A stretch of 13,448 bases of DNA. It comes from Clostridia bacterium. Lineage in GTDB: Bacteria > Bacillota > Clostridia > Oscillospirales > RGIG577. Positions 6,106 through 13,448 of the stretch are shown one piece after another. Under the pieces are notes generated by a model, which saw only the letters and a list, made by a program, of their open reading frames with translations, did no database searches and was not told the origin of the DNA. Position numbers and translations under genes: made by a program. The DNA lies in the NCBI GenBank assembly GCA_017419325.1, contig JAFOLN010000130.1, forward strand, positions 1 through 13,448, written 5' to 3'. Positions within the stretch are counted from its first letter, which is position 1, and each line of letters opens with the position of its first letter.

Positions 6106-7302
6106 TTACAGTCCCATCTTTTCGGCTATCATGTCGAGAAGCACGTCGGCGGCCTCTTCCTTTGACAGGAGCGGAAGCTCCCTCACACCGTCCTTCGTTA
6201 TGACGGTGAGTATATTCGTGTCCCCCGCAAATCCCGCGCCCTTCACTTTTACGTTGTTTGCGGCTATCATGTCGAGGTTCTTCTTTACAAGCTTCTTTTT
6301 CGAGTTCTCCACCATGTCTCTCGTTTCCATGGAGAACCCGCACAAAAACTGATTCTCACGCTTCATGGAGCCGAGCGTTGCTATTATGTCCTTCGTGCGC
6401 TCAAGCTCTATCTTCATGTCGCCGTCGCTCTTTTTTATCTTGTCCTCCGCCCTGACCGCGGGTCTGTAATCGGCTACGGCCGCCGCCTTTATAACGATAT
6501 CGGCCCGGTCGAAGCGGCTTACAACGGCGTTGTACATATCCTCAGCGGATATTATGTCAACCACTTCCACGCCCAGCGGCGGCTCTATGGACACGGGGCC
6601 GCTTACGAGCGTTACGTTCGCGCCTCGGAGTGCTGCGCGCTTTGCGATGGCGTAGCCCATTTTGCCGCTCGAATGGTTCGTTATATATCTTACGGGGTCG
6701 AGCGCCTCCCTTGTGGGGCCGGCGGTAACTATCACGTTCTTTCCCGAAAGGTCGCGCTTTATTGAAAGCGCGCGCTCGATATATTCAAACAGCGTCTGAG
6801 GCTCGACCATTTTTCCAAGTCCCACGGCTCCGCAGGCAAGCCTGCCGCCCACCGGGTCTATTATCTCCCAGCCGTATTTTTTAAGCTTCATGAGATTGTC
6901 CTGCGTCACGGGGTTTTCGTACATGGCCGTGTTCATGGCGGGAGCTATCATTTTAGTGCATTTGCAGGCCAGCGCGGTTGTTGTGAGCATATTGTCGGCT
7001 ATGCCGCAGGCAAGCTTCGCTATGGTGTTCGCGGTGGCGGGAGCTATAAGCAGCACGTCCGCCGCGTCGGCCACGGCGATATGCTCCGTCTCCATCGTAA
7101 AATTGCGGTCGAAGGTGTCTATAAGGCACTTGTTTTTGCTCAGGCTCTCCATCGGTATGGGCGACACTATCTTCTCTGCCGCCTCGGTCATAATTACGCG
7201 CACGTTCGCGTTCTGCTTTACGAGCATGCTTACGAGGTTAGGCATTTTATAAGCGGCGATGCCGCCTGTTATCCCTATTACAACGGTTTTTCCGGAAAAC
7301 AT
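6106..7302 (-). CDS. coaBC: Bifunctional phosphopantothenoylcysteine decarboxylase / phosphopantothenate-cysteine ligase
   Basis: CoaBC carries out two successive steps of coenzyme A synthesis: CTP-dependent joining of cysteine to 4'-phosphopantothenate (CoaB) and FMN-dependent decarboxylation to 4'-phosphopantetheine (CoaC). The N-terminal CoaC half (about 1-180) shows GGIAAYK (13-19), the active-site His74 in TEHIAVADAADVLL, the PAMN motif (121-124) and the substrate-clamp Cys157 in GRLACG. The CoaB half (about 187-398) shows TAGPTREALDPVRYITNHSSGKMG (Asn199) and AAAVADYRP followed by KIKK with the catalytic lysine (288-291). The 398-residue length is standard. GGGAGG at 7309-7314 on the minus strand precedes the ATG. 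With panT and coaX on the other strand it completes the pathway to phosphopantetheine. The GNAT gene is directly coupled downstream. Confidence 0.96.
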   Translation of the reverse strand: MFSGKTVVIGITGGIAAYKMPNLVSMLVKQNANVRVIMTEAAEKIVSPIPMESLSKNKCLIDTFDRNFTMETEHIAVADAADVLLIAPATANTIAKLACGIADNMLTTTALACKCTKMIAPAMNTAMYENPVTQDNLMKLKKYGWEIIDPVGGRLACGAVGLGKMVEPQTLFEYIERALSIKRDLSGKNVIVTAGPTREALDPVRYITNHSSGKMGYAIAKRAALRGANVTLVSGPVSIEPPLGVEVVDIISAEDMYNAVVSRFDRADIVIKAAAVADYRPAVRAEDKIKKSDGDMKIELERTKDIIATLGSMKRENQFLCGFSMETRDMVENSKKKLVKKNLDMIAANNVKVKGAGFAGDTNILTVITKDGVRELPLLSKEEAADVLLDMIAEKMGL

Positions 7303-7337
7303 GGCTATCCTCCCAAAAAAGACTTATTTTAAAAATT

Positions 7338-7346
7338 ATTCTACCA
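7338..7346 (-). promoter_or_regulatory. Candidate extended -10 promoter for coaBC
   Basis: On the minus strand TGG-TAGAAT (plus 7346 down to 7338) fits an extended -10 element, placed about 36 bases upstream of the coaBC start. No good -35 box is present at the usual spacing, so this is a weak call. Confidence 0.3.
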
Positions 7347-7423
7347 TAAAACAGCGGTTTAGTATATAAATTTTTATTTTAAATGCCGCCTGCCGCGTTT
7401 TTTTTAACAATACCCCTTTATTG

Positions 7424-7453
7424 TTGACTTTTTAATACCGCGCAATTTATAAT
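7424..7453 (+). promoter_or_regulatory. Promoter for the AAA+/VWA operon
   Basis: TTGACT (7424-7429) is followed after 18 bases by a perfect TATAAT (7448-7453). Transcription should begin near 7460, giving a leader of about 25 nt with AAAGGTGG (7470-7476) before ATG 7485. The region is divergent from coaBC and AT-rich. Confidence 0.75.
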
Positions 7454-7484
7454 TAAATCAAATATGTATAAAGGTGGTAAGCAA

Positions 7485-8300
7485 ATGGAATTTACGCAAT
7501 TTAAAGGCAGCGAAGACTATGTTGTATCCAAGGAACTCACGGATGCAGTCAATATAGCAATGGCGCTTGAAAAGCCCCTTCTCATAAAGGGCGAGCCCGG
7601 CACCGGCAAGACTATGCTGGCGCAGGCAATCTCCAAAGCTCTCGGCATGGAGCTTATAATATGGAACATAAAATCGACGACGAAGGCGCAGGACGGTCTT
7701 TATGTATACGACGTTGTACAGCGCCTCTACGACAGCCAGTTCGGCGGCAACACCGTTGACGATATCGAGAAGTACATCACCCTCGGAAAGCTGGGCGAGG
7801 CCTTTGATTCCGACGAGCAGAAGGTGCTTCTTATCGACGAGATAGACAAGGCCGACCTTGAGTTCCCGAACGACCTTTTATGGGAGCTTGACAAGATGGA
7901 ATTCTACATCCCCGAGACGGGCAGAACCGTAAAGGCAAAGCACCGCCCCATAGTTATTATAACCTCAAACGCGGAAAAGGAGCTGCCCGGCGCTTTCCTT
8001 CGCCGCTGCATATTCCATTACATCGAGTTCCCGAACGAGGAGCTCATGCGCGAGATAGTGAAGGTACACTATCCCGATCTTGAGGAGAACATCCTCACCC
8101 ACGTTATGGAGGCGTTCTACTGGATTCGCTCCATCCCCGACATACAGAAGAAGCCCTCGACCTCCGAGGTCATAGACTGGATTGCCGCAATAAGGGCGGC
8201 GGGCATCCCCGACGACAAGATACGCGAAACGATACCCTTTGCCGGCGTGCTTCTGAAGAAAAATGAGGATATCGACCTGATGCACGCGAAACTCGGCTGA
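7485..8300 (+). CDS. MoxR-like AAA+ ATPase
   Basis: This 271-residue AAA+ ATPase of the MoxR/CoxD type has Walker A GEPGTGKT (36-43), Walker B VLLIDE (114-119), sensor 1 TSN (160-162) and an arginine-finger region FLRRC (171-175). MoxR ATPases usually work with a partner carrying a von Willebrand factor A domain and act like chaperones in assembling or activating protein or metalloenzyme complexes. That partner is encoded 16 bases downstream. The start is taken at ATG 7485 because AAAGGTGG lies 8 bases upstream; an in-frame ATG at 7464 is almost at the predicted transcription start and lacks a ribosome binding site. No carbon monoxide dehydrogenase genes are in the window, so the classical Cox role is not supported and the client is unknown. 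Confidence 0.93.
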   Translation: MEFTQFKGSEDYVVSKELTDAVNIAMALEKPLLIKGEPGTGKTMLAQAISKALGMELIIWNIKSTTKAQDGLYVYDVVQRLYDSQFGGNTVDDIEKYITLGKLGEAFDSDEQKVLLIDEIDKADLEFPNDLLWELDKMEFYIPETGRTVKAKHRPIVIITSNAEKELPGAFLRRCIFHYIEFPNEELMREIVKVHYPDLEENILTHVMEAFYWIRSIPDIQKKPSTSEVIDWIAAIRAAGIPDDKIRETIPFAGVLLKKNEDIDLMHAKLG

Positions 8301-8316
8301 TATTGGAGGTTTTTTT

Positions 8317-9504
8317 GTGTTTGAACCTTTCTTTTACCTGTTGAAATCGCGCGGGCTTCCCGTTTCTTTGAACGAATGGATGACGCTCACCGAGGCTCTC
8401 GACAAGGGGCTGGGCGGGTCGAGCTTTACGGGATTTTACTATCTCTGCCGCTCCATCCTCGTTAAAACGGAGTCGAATTTCGACAAGTTCGACGCGGCTT
8501 TCCTCGATTATTTCAAGGACGTTCCCTTCCCGGGCGAGATACCGCCCGAATTCTTAAAATGGCTGAGCCGTCCCCAGGTCAAGACGACGGAGATCAACCA
8601 TAAGCGTTCCGCGTGGCTTGAGGACCTTACGCTTGAGCGCATGGAAGAGATGCTAAAAGAGCGTCTTACCCAGCAGAAAAAGGAGCATAACAAGGGCAAG
8701 TTCTGGGTAGGCACGAGAGGCGTAAGCCCCTTCGGTCACAACGGCGCGGCGCCCGTGGGCATAAGAGTCGCGGGAGAAGGACGTCACGGCGGCGCTATGG
8801 CCGTTGCGGGCCAGCGAAGATACCGCGACTGGAGCGACGACAATACCCTCGACACGCGCCAGTTCGTTATGGCCTTCAGGCTTTTAAGACAGTATTCGTC
8901 GCGCATAGACGCGCCGAAGACCGAGCTCGACATAAATCAGACTGTGCGCGAAACGTCTGACAATGCGGGCAATCTTAAGATAGTATACGGAAGGCCGAGA
9001 AAGAACACCGTAAAGCTTCTTTTGCTTATAGACTCCGGCGGCTCCATGGAGTATTACAGCAGGCTCTGCAGCATGCTGTTCCAGGCGGCCACGAAGAGCA
9101 ACCATTTCAAGGATCTGAAGGTGTATTACTTCCACAACTGCGTTTATGCGCGGCTGTATACGGATCCCACCCTTGATCCCACAAAGTTCATAAAAACCGA
9201 GCGCGTGCTCAAAAACATTTCCTCGGACTATAAGGTTATATTGGTGGGCGACGCATTCATGTCGCTGGACGAGCTTGACTTTCGCAGCTATTACAGCTAC
9301 GATGCGGGCGAAAACTCCAGCGGCCTCGAGTGGCTCAGGCGCATAAAGAAAAGGTATCCCCATTCCGTGTGGCTTAACCCCTCCTTCCACAGCCTTATAA
9401 ACATAAAAAGCGAGTCCCGGCGCGCAATAGAGCGCGAGTTCAAGATGTATCCCCTATCCCAGCAGGGTCTGGCGGCAGGCCTGAAAAAACTGTTAAGAGA
9501 TTGA
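8317..9504 (+). CDS. CoxE-like von Willebrand factor A domain protein
   Basis: This 395-residue cytosolic protein resembles the CoxE-like VWA family (COG3825 type). The N-terminal half is helical and rich in charged residues. Residues about 129-195 hold the family block FWVGTRGVSPFGHNG...RRYRDWSDDNTLDTRQ. The VWA domain starts near residue 233 with the metal-ion-dependent adhesion site written DSGGSM (Asp239-x-Gly-x-Ser243), followed by YYFHNCVY, VGDAFMS (Asp312) and YPHSVWLNP. Family members more often read DVGGSM at that site; Asp and Ser ligands are retained. The GTG start at 8317 has TTGGAGGT (8303-8310) upstream. It is translationally close to the AAA+ gene (16-base gap) and is its likely partner. 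The giant secreted-protein gene begins 29 bases later with no terminator between. Confidence 0.92.
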   Translation: MFEPFFYLLKSRGLPVSLNEWMTLTEALDKGLGGSSFTGFYYLCRSILVKTESNFDKFDAAFLDYFKDVPFPGEIPPEFLKWLSRPQVKTTEINHKRSAWLEDLTLERMEEMLKERLTQQKKEHNKGKFWVGTRGVSPFGHNGAAPVGIRVAGEGRHGGAMAVAGQRRYRDWSDDNTLDTRQFVMAFRLLRQYSSRIDAPKTELDINQTVRETSDNAGNLKIVYGRPRKNTVKLLLLIDSGGSMEYYSRLCSMLFQAATKSNHFKDLKVYYFHNCVYARLYTDPTLDPTKFIKTERVLKNISSDYKVILVGDAFMSLDELDFRSYYSYDAGENSSGLEWLRRIKKRYPHSVWLNPSFHSLINIKSESRRAIEREFKMYPLSQQGLAAGLKKLLRD

Positions 9505-9533
9505 TTAAGTTTATCTGCGGGGAGTGATTTCAC

Positions 9534-12500
9534 ATGAAAAAAAAGACAAGGAAGCTTCTCAGCTTTATCCTTGCGGCGGCTATGCTTGTCATCGCCGTTC
9601 AGCCCATCGCATTCGCGCAGGATGCGCCCGAGTATTTACCGGAGACCGAGATTGACGAAAGCATCGTGACCGACGGCATGTTCTATCTTGCCTCTGGCGG
9701 CGCCGAGCTTTACGAGTCGTCCGGACACGGCTATCTTTTAAAGATAGCGCGCCGAGGCGACGCGTCAGATGCGGCAAAGGTGCGTCTTACCATGCTCGGT
9801 CAGACGGCTTCCTACGGGAAGGATTACACCGTCAGCCTTTTTGACGCGGGACTTTTTGAAGGAAAAGTTGAAAATGCCCGCCAAAGCAAGTCCATGCTCG
9901 ATGTAATGCTTGAAAACGAGGACGCCATAGAGGAATACAACTACTCCGACGCCATCGTTGACGGCAGCATTGACCCGAACGCGGAAGTGCAGCTTACGGA
10001 TGAGCAGATGGCCGAGATAGGAAACGAGGCGCAGAATATCGCCGAGGCGCTGCTTGAAAGCGAGATGGACGCGATAGCCGAAACGGCGCCCGAGTCTTAT
10101 TTGTCCGACGCTCAGGACGAATCAGGCGATGTGACGGACGCCGATGCGCCCTCCGAAGACGCGGTCGACGACGCAAACGGCGCGGATACAGCGGATGACG
10201 CTTCTGTCTCGGACGTTCGAGAGACCTCCGAGCCTGTCGTTGTGTCTGCCCCGGACGGTGAGGTAACCACAGGCTCCATGTCTCTTTTGGAGGCGAAGGC
10301 CAACGCCACGGGACTTGAGAGCGACAAAACGCCCATGAGCGGCGGAGACGCGAAGTTAAACGCTCCCTATCTTACTAACCGCCAGGAGGAGCTTGACGAG
10401 GCTCTTCAAAGCGCGTATCTCGTAATTGACTTCGCCGAGGGCGAGACCGAGAAATACATTGAGATAACTCCCAAAAACAACTACGACAGCGACGGCGACC
10501 GCCGCGCTTTCCTTAAGCTTTCCGCCGAGGAGAACGCCCTCGTTTCCGAAGGCTACAGCGGCTTTACTCTGAACATCATCGACGATGAGGAATACGTTCC
10601 CTCCACCGTACAGTTCAGCGCCGCCGAATATCATCCCGAGGACGGCTTTATCACCGTTTACGTGGAGCGCACCGGCGACATTTCGAATGTATTCGAGCTT
10701 TATATCGACACGGAGGACATTACCGCCGTTAAGGGCGACAATTACTCCGAGGTGCATTCAAAGCTCCAGTTCCCCTTCGGCTTAAAGGAACGCCATGTAA
10801 ACATCCCCGTGCGAAGCGACGGCCTTACGGAGCCGGTAAGCTTTAAAATAAAGCTCTCCTCCCCCTCCGGCTGCGTTATAGGCGACCAAAGCGAAGCCGT
10901 GGGCATAATCGCTCCCGGTGACAAGAGCTTCGATTCTTCTTCATTGCCCGAGGATGAAGCCTCCGCCACGCTTCAGGCTGCATACAGCACCTCCAGCGTT
11001 GAGGTGGGCCCTGCCATGGATCTTTCCGCATGCGCAAAAGATCAGCGCATCGCCTCCGGCCATTCCAAGTGGGTAAACGACCACTGGGAGATAGAGACCA
11101 CGGGAAGCATGTACGATTCATATACCAACTGGCAGTATTTCAACTACTTTAACGCCGGCAACAAGCGCGGCATCAGCGGCTGGCAGATAGACTGGTCGCT
11201 TTCCTCCAGCAAGCCCTGCTGGGCGTATACGTGGGTATATAACTGGAACGGCGACGACTGGAAGGAAATCGCAAGCATTGATGACGACAGATGGGGCAGA
11301 ACGACCAGCACGTATTTTGTAAACGACAAGTTCGCGGGCTACGTAGGCTTTGAGCTCAGACGCTCCGGCGCTTTTCTTGCAAGGAGCCCCAAGCTGAATC
11401 TCTATTCGATAAAGCCCGTGCTTCGTCCCTTCGAGGTCTCCCTTATGGGCGCAGAACCCGTGCAGTTTATAAACGAGAACGGCGAACGGGTCAGCGCGAC
11501 CGCCATAAACGAATATAAGAACAAGTGTGACACCGTGCTTGAAAACGCATCAAACACCGGCACGGGCACGCTCGTTACCCATACCGGGGAAATGATAACC
11601 GTTTCCCTTAAAAACATAGAAGCGCATCCCCTCGTAAGGATATCGGGTATAAATCTTATCAGCCCCGACGGCGCTAAATGGCGTATAAGCGGAGTCAAGT
11701 CCAACGGCACGAGCGCAAGCTTTGAGCTTACCGAGGATTTTTTACGCGGATATGATTCGTATATAAGATATATAAAAAACGGCGACCACGGACTTAAGGG
11801 TGCGTTTACGGTTCAGCCCATTCTTTCAAATATAGACGCGACCGTTACGGTGACAAAGGACGCGAGAGCCGATATTACCGCCAAAGCTCCTTTTTCGGAC
11901 AACACCTCCGGCAAGTATAACCTGCATCTGGGCGACTATATTTCCATAGGAGCAAAGATAACGCCCGATTATACAAATCAGTACATCTGGAAGGGCTTTA
12001 ATAACTCCGACACAGGCATAACATACAACCGAAAGGGCGACGCGGAGTATGTGAGCATGAGCATAACGGATGCGAACACGACACTCGCTCCGGTATTTTC
12101 AGAGCGTGAGGATATGCGCCTCATAGTACGAGTACCCACTGCAAATCTGAAGGATTTTGATACCGCGCAGGGCGTGTTCACCTGTCCGAGCGAGGTGAAC
12201 GGACAATATACGGACTATATCATCGCTACAAGCGATGACGGCACGTTTGATTTAAACAAATATTATACGCTTTCCGCTAAGACGAATAATCAGAAGTATG
12301 TTCCCGTGTGGAAACCCGTATTTTCAAAGGTGTCCTACTCGCAGAACGACTTCCCCTTTGAGTCCCGTGCGCTGAAAAGCGAAAACGTAGTATATCTTGA
12401 AGCAAAATCAGCGGTTTCAACGCCCTATGTGCTTTCCGGCACCGTATACTGCGAATACAGCTTAAATTCCAACGACGCGGTAAATACCGCCTGGTATCCG

Positions 12501-13448
12501 GCGAAGAATACGTTCGTCGTTGTCGACTCTCTCCATTACGGCATAACCGACGACAACGGCAGTCTGACCACCATGCCATTTTATGCCGCTGACTCAACCT
12601 GTGTGCGTATTGCCTTAAGAGGCGGCGGCAACACGGAATATAAGGACATAAGCCTGAGCACAAGCGGCACATCCCAAATAAATATAGGCAAAACAGTCTT
12701 AAGGACAAAGGATCTCGGCGGCCCCTACGTTGAGTCGGTCGTAAACTGCGACGTAAATCAGGTATACAGCAGCAGGATACTTATAGCCGACGACATTGCA
12801 TATTGGACGGCAACAATAAACTACCGCGGATATGACCCGGCTCAGGGCGTGCCTTATATCGACAGCGACGGAAAAACGAGATATGAAAAGGTGGAAAGCC
12901 TTGAGTTCATAGTTATCGACCCCACCACTCATTCGGAAAAGTACGTCGTGGAAGGTAAACAGGACAAAAACGACGCTTCCGTATGGACCGCGTCTGCGGC
13001 GCTTGCAAAAGGACGCAGGAACCAGTACAGCGATTCCGACCTGCTTTACGTTCGGATAACCACCGACCGCGTCATAGGCAACGGTACAGCCGAGGAACCT
13101 GTTCTGGACGCGAACGGCAATATAACGGGATTTAACACCGTTACGCCCGATACCCTTCAGCATACAATATATGCGCCGCTCAATACCGGCAAGTATTTCG
13201 TTGAAGAAAACCCGCAGGAAACGCCCGATTACAACATCACTCCCACCATGGACGGAGCGGACTTCAAGCTCCCCATAATAGGCTCTCTGCTTACGAATAT
13301 AAACATAAAGGGCTTTAATTTAAGCATCGAGGAGATTCCCGGAGGCATGCGCCTCGGTTTCGGCGCGCTCCTTAAAAAATGGGGCAACATATATGACGGC
13401 TCCGGCCAGAAAACGGCGGATACCGGCAAGGTCTACGATCTTACCAAT
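9534..13448 (+). CDS. Very large secreted protein with Calx-beta-like domains (3' end outside window)
   Basis: An uninterrupted frame of at least 1305 codons runs off the right edge. The N-terminus is a Sec signal peptide (MKKKTRK, hydrophobic core, AFA|QD cleavage near residue 28). A Calx-beta-like half (about 48-103: SGGAELYESSGHGYLLKIAR, TASYGKDYTV) is followed by a strongly acidic Ala/Asp/Glu-rich stretch (about 104-290). The matching second half (about 294-352: YLVIDFAEGETEKYIEI, then FLKLS) comes after it. A second Calx-beta-like domain spans about 357-460. Residues 513-587 contain ten tryptophans, and the remainder is beta-rich without a recognised catalytic motif. I do not see a cell-wall anchor because the C-terminus is missing. 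GGGGAG (9519-9524) precedes the ATG. Likely an extracellular adhesin or structural protein; the specific function is unknown. It is probably co-transcribed with the ATPase and VWA genes. Confidence 0.85.
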   Translation, partial: MKKKTRKLLSFILAAAMLVIAVQPIAFAQDAPEYLPETEIDESIVTDGMFYLASGGAELYESSGHGYLLKIARRGDASDAAKVRLTMLGQTASYGKDYTVSLFDAGLFEGKVENARQSKSMLDVMLENEDAIEEYNYSDAIVDGSIDPNAEVQLTDEQMAEIGNEAQNIAEALLESEMDAIAETAPESYLSDAQDESGDVTDADAPSEDAVDDANGADTADDASVSDVRETSEPVVVSAPDGEVTTGSMSLLEAKANATGLESDKTPMSGGDAKLNAPYLTNRQEELDEALQSAYLVIDFAEGETEKYIEITPKNNYDSDGDRRAFLKLSAEENALVSEGYSGFTLNIIDDEEYVPSTVQFSAAEYHPEDGFITVYVERTGDISNVFELYIDTEDITAVKGDNYSEVHSKLQFPFGLKERHVNIPVRSDGLTEPVSFKIKLSSPSGCVIGDQSEAVGIIAPGDKSFDSSSLPEDEASATLQAAYSTSSVEVGPAMDLSACAKDQRIASGHSKWVNDHWEIETTGSMYDSYTNWQYFNYFNAGNKRGISGWQIDWSLSSSKPCWAYTWVYNWNGDDWKEIASIDDDRWGRTTSTYFVNDKFAGYVGFELRRSGAFLARSPKLNLYSIKPVLRPFEVSLMGAEPVQFINENGERVSATAINEYKNKCDTVLENASNTGTGTLVTHTGEMITVSLKNIEAHPLVRISGINLISPDGAKWRISGVKSNGTSASFELTEDFLRGYDSYIRYIKNGDHGLKGAFTVQPILSNIDATVTVTKDARADITAKAPFSDNTSGKYNLHLGDYISIGAKITPDYTNQYIWKGFNNSDTGITYNRKGDAEYVSMSITDANTTLAPVFSEREDMRLIVRVPTANLKDFDTAQGVFTCPSEVNGQYTDYIIATSDDGTFDLNKYYTLSAKTNNQKYVPVWKPVFSKVSYSQNDFPFESRALKSENVVYLEAKSAVSTPYVLSGTVYCEYSLNSNDAVNTAWYPAKNTFVVVDSLHYGITDDNGSLTTMPFYAADSTCVRIALRGGGNTEYKDISLSTSGTSQINIGKTVLRTKDLGGPYVESVVNCDVNQVYSSRILIADDIAYWTATINYRGYDPAQGVPYIDSDGKTRYEKVESLEFIVIDPTTHSEKYVVEGKQDKNDASVWTASAALAKGRRNQYSDSDLLYVRITTDRVIGNGTAEEPVLDANGNITGFNTVTPDTLQHTIYAPLNTGKYFVEENPQETPDYNITPTMDGADFKLPIIGSLLTNINIKGFNLSIEEIPGGMRLGFGALLKKWGNIYDGSGQKTADTGKVYDLTN

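Noticed and set aside
7303..7423. AT-rich inverted repeats between coaBC and the ATPase gene
   Set aside because: The arms are only A/T runs with no G-C stem, expected by chance in such a low-complexity promoter region.
7464..7484. The upstream in-frame ATG for the MoxR-like ATPase
   Set aside because: It lies about 4 bases after the predicted transcription start. The AAAGGTGG site is downstream of it and suits ATG 7485.
7485..9504. Assignment of the ATPase/VWA pair to carbon monoxide dehydrogenase maturation (CoxD/CoxE)
   Set aside because: No CO dehydrogenase or molybdenum cofactor gene is present, and similar pairs occur in many unrelated contexts.
9589..13429. Many minus-strand open frames opposite the giant secreted-protein gene
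   Set aside because: None has a ribosome binding site or recognisable product. They are explained by codon bias of the long plus-strand frame, which is open throughout.
1..13448. CRISPR array, tRNA/rRNA genes, insertion sequence or phage genes
   Set aside because: No spaced direct repeats, cloverleaf sequences, transposase motifs or terminal repeats were seen on either strand.

Overview
The window looks like chromosomal DNA of a Gram-positive anaerobe of the Clostridia type, plausibly a gut Oscillospirales or Christensenellales relative. This is inferred from strong AGGAGG-type ribosome binding sites, moderately high G+C coding DNA with frequent ATA codons, AT-rich sigma-A-like promoters, U-tailed hairpin terminators, an ECF-type vitamin transporter S component, and type III pantothenate kinase. 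I see no tRNA, rRNA, CRISPR array, transposase or phage gene, so there is no direct sign of recent mobility.

Left part (1-2934, plus strand). The 3' part of a glycerol dehydrogenase gene ends at a strong terminator. A clear promoter then drives rarA (replication-associated AAA+ ATPase) and a free-standing YbaK/ProX-type tRNA-editing protein, closed by a second terminator.

Coenzyme A block (2960-7350). A well-formed promoter with repeated GTAC elements drives a two-gene operon, an ECF S component (probably PanT, pantothenate) and coaX. On the opposite strand are coaBC and a tightly coupled GNAT acetyltransferase (stop and start codons directly abut). Together these would import pantothenate, phosphorylate it and make 4'-phosphopantetheine. 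Between the two arms sits a minus-strand gene for a small lipoprotein of unknown function. It has a long upstream region holding two candidate promoters and a perfect TCTG tetranucleotide repeat able to pair with a neighbouring sequence. Convergent transcription is separated by two back-to-back hairpins.

Right part (7424-13448, plus strand). A near-consensus promoter drives a MoxR-like AAA+ ATPase and a CoxE-like von Willebrand factor A protein. Twenty-nine bases later, with no terminator between, begins a very large secreted protein with Calx-beta-like domains (at least 1305 residues, running off the window). This ATPase/VWA/giant secreted protein arrangement is the best candidate for an undescribed functional unit: an intracellular remodelling pair linked to an exported surface protein. 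The co-transcription is inferred from spacing. A functional link is a hypothesis.
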